This document shows, in pieces, positions 8,239-14,420 of a stretch of DNA of 14,420 bases. Under the pieces are notes generated by a model, which saw only the letters and a list, made by a program, of their open reading frames with translations, did not search any database and was not told the origin of the DNA. Both the position numbers and the translations under genes were made by a program. Source of the DNA: Monoraphidium neglectum (Eukaryota; Chlorophyta; Chlorophyceae; Sphaeropleales; Selenastraceae); contig NW_014012219.1 of the NCBI RefSeq assembly GCF_000611645.1, positions 1 through 14,420 on the forward strand. Direction: 5' to 3'. Every line of letters starts with the position of its first letter. Position 1 is the first letter of the stretch.

Positions 8239-10166
8239 CTACTGCCTGCGCAGCCCCGAGGTCGCAGCTGCCGCCACCACAGCAGGCACGCGCCCGGCCT
8301 GCCGCACCGCCGATGGCTGAGGTTGCAGGGTGGTGGCGCTGCTGCTGCCGCCGCTGCAGCCCGCAGCAGGGCCCCTGTCATAGGCGACTGTCGCCACGGG
8401 GGCCCCCGCACCCGCACGAGACGACACGGCTGGCAGGGGCACAGAGGCTGCGCCTGGGCTGCTGGCCCCCTCTGCAGGCGGGGTGCTGCCAGTGCCGCCG
8501 CTGCCGTTGCTGTGGCCCGAGCTGCTGCCATTGCTGTCCAGTGGAGTGACGCTGCTGCATGTGCTGCCGTCGGCTTCAGCCACAACCACCAGGCCTGGGA
8601 GCATCAAGTTGGGCGCTGCTGCCCCCTCTTGCGCCAAGTCGCGCCTGGCGCTTGAGCTGGTGCCCTTGACACCGTTGCTGACTGCCCTGACGCCGTTGCT
8701 GCTGCCGCTGCTGCTAGTGGTGCTGCCAAGGCTGCTGATTGTCGCGGGCGCGCTCACAGCGCCAAGGCCTCCGCTCTCGCCGCTGCCACCGCTGTTCGCA
8801 CCACCGCCAGCCGCACCGACAAAGCCGCACCCGCGGTTGCGCGCCGCGCCACCCTTGCCCAGCGCCGCCGCCTGCTCCGCACCCCACAGCCGCGTGCGGC
8901 CGCCCCCTTCGTCCAGCAACAACCCTCCGCACGGCTGCCGCTGCAGCCGCCGCCCGTCCGGGAAGCCGCCCAGCAGCAGCTGCAGGCGTGCCGCCACGCC
9001 CTTGGGCAGGCGCTGCCAAGACGTGCGGTCGCCGAGAGTGCCCCAGTGCTCCACCGCGTCCAGATCTGGCTGGGCCGACTGGAAGTGCACCAGGACGTCC
9101 GCAGACCGCAGCCAGGGGTGGCCCCGCAGCAGCTCCTGGTCCGCAAACAGGAGCGTGTCGAGGACCTGGGAGCGCGGCCAAAGGGGACAAGGGCTCGGCT
9201 GAGTGGACGAAACGCGTGCGAGCGTGAGGGGGTGGCGGACGGAGGTTGCAGGAGAGGAGCCGCGATCGCGCGCCGCCGGCATGGCGGTATCGGAGGGGGG
9301 GCCTCATTGACGGAAGACAGGAGGGAGGCACCCAGGCGCCTGGGGCGTCGAGCGGCGGTATGTGCGCCATAAGTGCGGTACGCACGCTCACCAGAGTCAT
9401 TTCCCGCCTGAAAATAAAGTTGCGCAGCTGCGGCGGCGCTAGCCACCGCTCCTCGCCGCTGACGTGGCAGAAAACGTGCAGCGATGGCCTGTGGTCCGCC
9501 GCGCCCCCTCTGCCGCTGCTGCTCACACCACTGCCGCTGTCTCGCCGCCGCCGTGCCTTGCCCGAGCCAGTGCCACCGTTGAGGCCGATCGGTACTTCCT
9601 GCTGCTGCTGCTGTTGCTGCTGCGGCTGCTGTTCCGCCGTGCCGCCACCAAAGCGCCACTCGGCGACCACCTCGTCGCGCAGCACGCGGGTGTACAGGTT
9701 CCGCACCTGGCGCGCGTTGAACTTAGCGCCTATCGACAGCTGCAGGGCGCCTGTGATGTCATTGTGCGTGAGGGTGTAGCGGCGCGCGCACGGCGGAGCG
9801 GGGCCCTGCGCATCGGCGCCTGGCAGGAACTCCACCGAAAGCTTGGATGGCTGGAACGCTGGTGGCTCAAAGAGCGCGTTGGACACCTGCAGACGCGAAT
9901 GAGCGAAAATGAGCTCCTGTTGACAGCGGTCCACTCAGAAATCGCTGATTTCTGAATGTGATCCACCACTCGGGACGCACCTGGACGGTGAGAGCTCGCC
10001 TCCCATGCCTGCCAGAGGTGCTGGTGTAGCTACTGCTGTTATTGAGTCTGTTTTGACAACGCTTGGAGGCCTGGTTGTGCAGTGCCCTGCCAATGGCTGG
10101 GACCCTCCACAGCTCAGGGCCGCGCCCTGCCACGCCTGCGCGCCCGCAAGAGCATCTGCGCTGCAT
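8239..10166 (-). CDS. SGR: STAY-GREEN protein, magnesium dechelatase
   Basis: Three exons, 10166-9981, 9886-9392 and 9165-8239, all joined in phase 0, give 535 residues. STAY-GREEN removes Mg from chlorophyll a to give pheophytin a, the first committed step of chlorophyll breakdown in plastids. The ATG at 10166 has A at -3. Residues 1-62 are rich in Arg, Ser and Asn with almost no acidic residues, as in a transit peptide. The family core is clear: ALFEPPAFQPSKLSVEFL (66-83), YTLTHNDIT (99-107), RDEVVAEW (132-139), SLHVFCHVSG (197-206), LRNFIFR (216-222), then DVLVHFQS (250-257) and VEHWG (265-269). Oddities: about 57 residues of polyQ and Gly/Ser/Arg-rich sequence separate RDEVVAEW from SLHVFCHVSG, where land-plant proteins have about ten, and a Ser/Gly/Ala-rich tail of about 250 residues follows the core. 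The Cys-rich C-terminal motif of land-plant SGR proteins is absent. The C-terminal end assumes no further intron in exon 3. Confidence 0.9.
9599..9633 (-). repeat. CTG/CAG triplet tract encoding polyglutamine in STAY-GREEN
   Basis: An interrupted CTG tract gives QQPQ followed by eight Gln on the coding strand. It starts the low-complexity insert that splits the STAY-GREEN core between RDEVVAEW and SLHVFCHVSG. Confidence 0.8.
9935..9955 (-). repeat. Perfect 9-bp hairpin within STAY-GREEN intron 1
   Basis: TCAGAAATC (9935-9943) and GATTTCTGA (9947-9955) are exact reverse complements around GCT. The hairpin lies in the middle of the 94-base intron 9980-9887, between donor GTGCGT and acceptor GTCTGCAG. 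It could bring the splice sites together in the transcript or be a mark of the intron's origin. Confidence 0.6.
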
Positions 10167-10532
10167 CTTAGGCACGCAGAGTTTTTTTTCTAGGTACGCT
10201 AGAACCCGACTCTACAGGCGTGAGGTCTCGAGGGCATGGTCGTGCCTGGTGCTCAGCACGAAGGCCGTCGTGACTAGCTTGACAAACCCCTTCCTGTGGC
10301 GAACTCTGTCCGAAAGGGTATGCACTGCACAGCCCGAGCTCTGACGCGGCACCGATTGCACGCGCGCCGAAACGCTGCCTCCCGAGCTCCCACTGCTGCG
10401 TCCAGGAGACACGCGCGCAGATCGCGGCAGTTCGATACCTCAGATGCGGCAGCGGTGCTACAGTGCAGCATTCACGCACAATTGGGCCGTTGGCAGACTA
10501 GGGTGCGGTGGGATCGCGCCTAGAGAGCTGGG
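10167..10532. other. Spacer between the SMYD-like gene and STAY-GREEN
   Basis: These 366 bases must hold the 3' UTR of the SMYD-like gene and the promoter and 5' UTR of STAY-GREEN. There is an eight-base T run at 10182-10189, 16 bases or more upstream of the STAY-GREEN ATG (A-rich in the transcript). No TATA box and no TGTAA are visible on the minus strand; TGTAG variants occur at 10458-10462 and 10212-10216. The compact spacing suggests a short promoter or overlapping transcripts. Confidence 0.5.
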
Positions 10533-13500
10533 TTACTCGTCGTCATCATCGAGCACCTGTGGGTGCTGCGGGGCCGACTGCTGCAGCAGCTCCTGGTCCG
10601 CCTCCAGCCGTATCCGCAGGACCTCGTCCAGAGTGCCGCTTCGGGGATGAGTCACCTGGGTGGGGAGGGGTGACGTGCGGCGGCGGCCACGCAGGGCGGG
10701 CACAGGTGGAGCGCGGCAGTGACGGCGGGCGCATGGGTACCGTGTGGCAAGGGCAGGGGGCGCCCCTTGCCCTTGTCATGAGAAAGGCGCGTCGTGGGGT
10801 TTTGGGAGCGGTCATGCAGGGGCCTAGCCTGCTCATACTAGTCGGCGACGCTCCGCTCCCAACTCAAGCCCGCACGCGTGCGTTCGCACGTGCACGCACT
10901 CGAGCATCCGCACTGAGTGCATCCAGCCATGCGCACGCGCCCCACCCTCAGGATCTCGGCCGCCCGCTCCGCCGAGGCGCGCGCCGCCGCGGGCTGCTCC
11001 AGCAGCATCTGCAGCTTTGCCAGCAGCGCATGGTGCAGGCCCAGGTTGGGCCACACCTGCTCCAAGGTACGCCGACAGGGTCGCGCGGCGACAAGGGGGG
11101 CCGCCTGTCGGGTGCTACGAAGGGAATCAGGACGGTGCGCTTTGGATGATTGTGTTGGGGCCGGACGGGCGCGGGATCCCTGTGCAACATCCCAATTCCA
11201 TTTCTCTTGGGTCTGCTTGACACGCGGGATTGTCGATTGTCGAAGCTGCACACACACACAGATCGCTCACCCGCGGGTAGGCGGCCTCGTAGCAGGGCGC
11301 CAGCGCCTCCGCCGCCGCCAGCGCCGCTGACCACCTGTCGCCGGCCGCGACGCACGCGTTGAGCAGCGCCGCCAGGAGCCGCTGACGCAGCACGTGCCGC
11401 GGGCCCAGCGCCACCACAGCCGGGATTCCGGCCTGCGGCCGCCCCGCCGTCGCGCCTGCCGCGCTCGCCCAGGGGCCCCTTGGGAGGCAGCCCGCGGCTC
11501 GCAGCGCGGCCGTGAGGGCGTCAGCTGCACCGCCGCTGTCGCCCGCGCTGCTCAGCCGCTCAGCGTCTGCTTGAAGCCGCAGCACGGCGCGCAGCTGCCG
11601 CGCAGCCGCCTCCGGAAGCTGGGGCGCGCCTGCCAATCCACAGAGCCCCGCTGACGCCTGCGCCCCAACTGCGTCCCAATCGCCCCACTGCAGCGCGACC
11701 ACGCCACCGCCCCAGCCCGCGCCCTGGGCCGCTTCGCCCGCCGCCGCTGCCGGCGTTGGTGACGCCCCTCCGCCCTCCTCGTCGTCCCCAGCCCCCGGCC
11801 CCGTTGGGAAGCTGCCGCTCGCCGGCCCGAGGCCTCCATCCTCCCCGCCGCCCTCGCCCCCCTCGCCGCCCTGCAGCAGCAGCAGCATGCCCCCCGGCAG
11901 CGCCGCGCCGGCGCCGCCCGCGGCCGGCGGCGGCAGTAGCACCTCGCACATCGCGGCATCAGGGGGATCCTCCCGCCAGGGCGGCCGCGGGGACGGGCCA
12001 AAGCAGTGTAGCCAGAAGCCGCCGCCGCCGCCGCCGCCTGCCCCCTCAGGCGGCTCTAGCAGATCAGACCGAGCGGGCGCTGCGCCCCACACAAGCGCGC
12101 CTCCAGCTGCGTGCCCGACGGCGCCTGTGGCCACCTCAGCGATGCCACCGCCGCCCCCGTCAGCTGCATTCTCTCCGCGGCCGTCCCTATCACTTCCGCC
12201 AGCTGCGCCGCCGCTACCCAATCGCGTGCTGCCGCCGCCTGTCTCGCGGCCGCCGTCGTCGCCGCCGCCGCAACCGCTGGGCTCGTGTGCGCCGCCCGCC
12301 GCAAGGGATGCATCACAGTCGAAGAAGTACTGCCGCCGCAGCTGCAGCTGGCGCTCGACTCGCGGCGTCGCGAGCTCCACATAGGCTATGGTCACCTCCT
12401 CGCCAGGCGAGATGGCCCTCAGCGCCCTGCATTTGGGGGGTGAAAGGGGGTGTACGCAACTGCGGTTGGGCATGGGGCTGCGCCTCGTCGTGTGCGAGTG
12501 CCCGGGAGGGGCGTGTGGGGTCGCACCCGGTCGGGCCTGCGGGCGGGGCGGTGTTGCCATCCGAGACATGACGCAGCGGCTCGAGCGACGTCCGATCAGG
12601 CCCCGTGGACATGCAGCATCGCGCCCTCTTGAGCATGGGCGCCCGCCGATGAACGCACGCGCACGCAAGAGCACACACATGCGCACGCGCGTGCCCACAC
12701 ACACGCGCGTGCCCACACACACACGCGTGCGCACACACACGCGCGCGCGCGCGCGCACCTGAACTCGATGTCCGCCCCCCTGAACCCCTGCACCGCGTTT
12801 GGGCTGTCCCCGTGGTTCACCATAGCCCCGAGCGGGTACAGCCCCACACCATAGGGCCGCAGCTCCTCGTCGCACGCGGTGTGGGCGTTGCAGGCGAAGC
12901 GCGCTAGCAGCAGCGCGGCCTGCCGCACGTCAATGCCCGCTCCTCCATCGCCGCCGCCGCCGCCGCCACCCATCATGTACTCCCTTGACGTGATGGGGGG
13001 CAGAACAGGGGTCGACATGAGGGCCACCACCGAGCAGGGAGGGCGCAGGCAAGTGCCACACGCCCACAAGACACAGCGCGCCTGCTGACAGGCGGCTGCC
13101 CCGGCTACCTGCCCTCCACCGCCAACAGGCCGCATGCCTAAAAGCCCCCCGGGCCCCCGCCGTGCCCGCCGCACCTGGCAAGGGCGGCCATCTGGGCATA
13201 CGCCACCTTGCGGCCGGCCCCCAGCCCGTCCCAGTGAGTCACCAGCGCCTCCACGTCGCCCCAGCACCCGCCGTCCTCGGCCGGGGCGTGAGGGCGCCGC
13301 TGCGCCTCCCTGCGCCGCCGCGGGATGCAGGCGGGGCGTCCCGCGTTGGCGCCTGCTGGCGCCACTGTTGCCCCGGGTTTGATCAACACGCCCATTCGTT
13401 CGCTCAGGCATGAGCACAAGAGGGGGCTGCAAAGCCCTGAACACGGGGAAGGACCCCCTCACCTGGCCATCCGCCACAGCGCTCGTGCCAGCATGCGCAC

Positions 13501-14076
13501 CGTCGGCGGCGGCACGCGCGGCGCGCACGCGCTCAGCGCCGCGCACTCCTCTCTGTGGCTGCCGCCCCATGCCACTCGCTGGTGGTCTGCGCAGCAGTAG
13601 CGGGCCAGCTTGCAGCGCGAGCAGCGCAGGGGCCGCGCGCAGACGCGCGCGCAGTGATCGCAGCGCAGGGGCAGCTGCGCAGGGGCGGGGCGCGCAGGGC
13701 AGGGCGGTGGCGGGATACAAGGGTGGGGTAGGCCGAAGGACGGCGTCGGTCGTTGAAGGGCAGCCGGTGCCTGAACAATTGCCGCCGCTGCTTGGGTGTG
13801 CATGGCACCCAATCGCGTCACAAGGCGTACATTCCAGGCATTGGGTGCCCGGTCTTGAGGGCGTCGATGTGGCCGCTGCCTGACGGGTGAGCACAGCACC
13901 CGCCCAGCACCACAGCACGCCCACGATGCAACCGCCGGTAGGTGCACCTGGTCATCTTGGAGGACCCAGCAGTAGCTAGACTGCCTTAGGATGACCTCAG
14001 AAGCCTGTATTGATGCGCATGCGACCACCCCTCTGCCCAGCGCCCCGCCCAGATCTCTAACTTCGGCCTTTTGCAT
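10533..14076 (-). CDS. SMYD-type SET and MYND domain protein
   Basis: Seven exons (14076-13948, 13674-13463, 13309-13175, 12983-12759, 12426-11271, 11056-10946, 10655-10533) join with consistent phases into 696 residues. SMYD proteins methylate lysines on histones or other proteins. The SET N-terminal part reads LGRGVVA (13-19). A MYND finger follows: C48, C51, C61, C64, C70, H74, H83, C87; the sixth ligand, normally Cys, is His, and three residues rather than two separate W79 from H83. The SET core continues with YGVGLYPLGAMVNH (203-216) and PGEEVTIAYVEL (241-252, catalytic Tyr 249). The usual NHSCxPN is NHGDSPN, and the post-SET CxCxxC is reduced to one Cys (271). About 230 Gly/Ala-rich residues separate SET from C-terminal TPR-like helices (574-665, including VWPNLGLHHALLAKLQ and ILRVTHPRSG). 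The last exon ends QVLDDDDE. The start is uncertain: an in-frame ATG at 14160 would add 28 residues. The exon-3 acceptor (13310) is the least certain site. Confidence 0.82.
12018..12038 (-). repeat. (GCC)7 tract encoding polyglycine
   Basis: Seven exact GCC units on the plus strand read GGC on the coding strand, giving a Gly run in the linker between the SET and TPR-like parts of the SMYD-like protein, just before FWLHCFGP. Confidence 0.85.
12656..12757. repeat. Alternating purine-pyrimidine tract abutting a splice donor
   Basis: About 100 bases are almost entirely alternating purine and pyrimidine (CG, CA, TG), ending in an uninterrupted GC run at about 12740-12756. It includes two exact copies of an 18-base unit (ACGCGCGTGCCCACACAC) at 12685-12702 and 12703-12720, with a degraded third copy. 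On the coding strand the tract starts at the donor of intron 4 of the SMYD-like gene (FAG|GTGCGCGC, intron 12758-12427), so the 5' splice site lies inside potential Z-DNA. Confidence 0.85.
12950..12969 (-). repeat. GCC tract encoding polyglycine in the SET region
   Basis: A GCC run on the plus strand encodes seven Gly right after EYMM at the start of exon 4 of the SMYD-like protein (residues 164-170), followed by DGGAG. It interrupts the region leading into the second half of the SET domain. Confidence 0.8.
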
Positions 14077-14420
14077 CGATCCGTGTATACGTGAGTGTAT
14101 GTACGGCTTTGCATCTGATTTTTTTGCTGCACGGACGGGCTGTGGCTTTTCCACGCACATTCCATTTGGTGTCACCCACTGCAGGCCGCCGCCAGTGTCT
14201 CATCAGTCCCATTGCCGCCACCGTCAACTTCCATCACGCTAGCCAGGGTACCGCATCACTTGAGACGCCCGCTAGTGATTTGCGTGCCTGATTGTGTCTG
14301 TGCCCTGACTCACCTCGCAAGGGCACGCGAGGAGCATCTTGACTGGTTACCAGCGAACATGTTCGGTTTCGCGCCCAAATTCTGCCTCCTGCCACTCCAC
14401 CCACCCCCACAGGCGTACCA
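14077..14420. other. Upstream region of the SMYD-like gene
   Basis: These 344 bases precede the chosen ATG. The reading frame stays open upstream to an ATG at 14160 (MCVEKPQPVRAAKK), so part of this may be coding. Otherwise it should be 5' UTR and promoter. It is less GC-rich than the rest of the window. I see no clear TATA box, RNA gene or repeat. Confidence 0.45.

Noticed and set aside
9126..9144. A 19-base identity with 10583-10601 (encodes ADQELL in both STAY-GREEN and the SMYD-like protein)
   Set aside because: The flanks do not match and the two proteins are unrelated there; the shared peptide with the same biased codons is enough to explain it.
8483..9202. 239-codon plus-strand frame with Leu/Pro/Ser-rich sequence
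   Set aside because: It is antisense to STAY-GREEN exon 3 and its composition follows from the complementary Ser/Gly/Ala codons.
10420..10445. AGTTCGATACC resembling a tRNA B box
   Set aside because: No A box at suitable distance, no acceptor stem pairing and no cloverleaf can be drawn.
10458..10462. TGTAG on the minus strand as polyadenylation signal of the SMYD-like gene
   Set aside because: It is a variant of the TGTAA signal; a single five-base variant is too weak to list as a feature.
13385..13460. An alternative acceptor near 13409 for SMYD exon 3 (phase compatible)
   Set aside because: It would leave an intron of only about 50 bases and add residues that fit the family less well than the join at 13309.

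Overview
The window looks like nuclear DNA of a GC-rich green alga (Chlorophyta). It holds intron-bearing genes with canonical GT-AG introns whose donors are mostly GTGCGC or GTGAGC types. The exons are rich in Ala, Gly, Ser and Gln low-complexity tracts encoded by CTG/GCC repeats, and one gene is the chlorophyll-degradation protein STAY-GREEN. All four genes I can support lie on the minus strand. Splice sites were placed by eye from GT/AG dinucleotides, phase and family homology; no transcript data were available.

Layout in window order. (1) 1-1444: the 5' part of an F-box/leucine-rich-repeat-like gene whose 3' end runs off the left edge. (2) 1445-4647: a 3.2 kb gene-poor stretch with several palindromes and one G-rich tract. 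(3) 4648-6799: a two-exon SAM-dependent methyltransferase of the METTL13/EEF1AKMT4/CSKMT type. (4) 6800-8238: an intergenic stretch that contains the probable 3' UTR of the next gene. (5) 8239-10166: a three-exon STAY-GREEN (Mg-dechelatase) gene with a low-complexity insert in the core and a long C-terminal extension. (6) 10167-10532: a short spacer. (7) 10533-14076: a seven-exon SMYD-type protein with split SET, MYND and TPR-like segments, in which the zinc ligands around the SET domain are unusual. (8) 14077-14420: upstream sequence of that gene.

The four genes do not form an obvious pathway. STAY-GREEN acts in the chloroplast on chlorophyll a, the methyltransferase and the SMYD protein are predicted protein-lysine methyltransferases, and the F-box gene would feed an SCF ubiquitin ligase. 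This is an ordinary run of independent eukaryotic genes, and I see no bacterial-style gene system, transposon, CRISPR array or RNA gene. The observations most worth following are the loss of the post-SET zinc site in the SMYD protein, a decayed partial exon duplication in the F-box/LRR gene, a 94-nt hairpin-bearing intron flanked by CAGGTG in STAY-GREEN, and concentric palindromes at 2049-2113.
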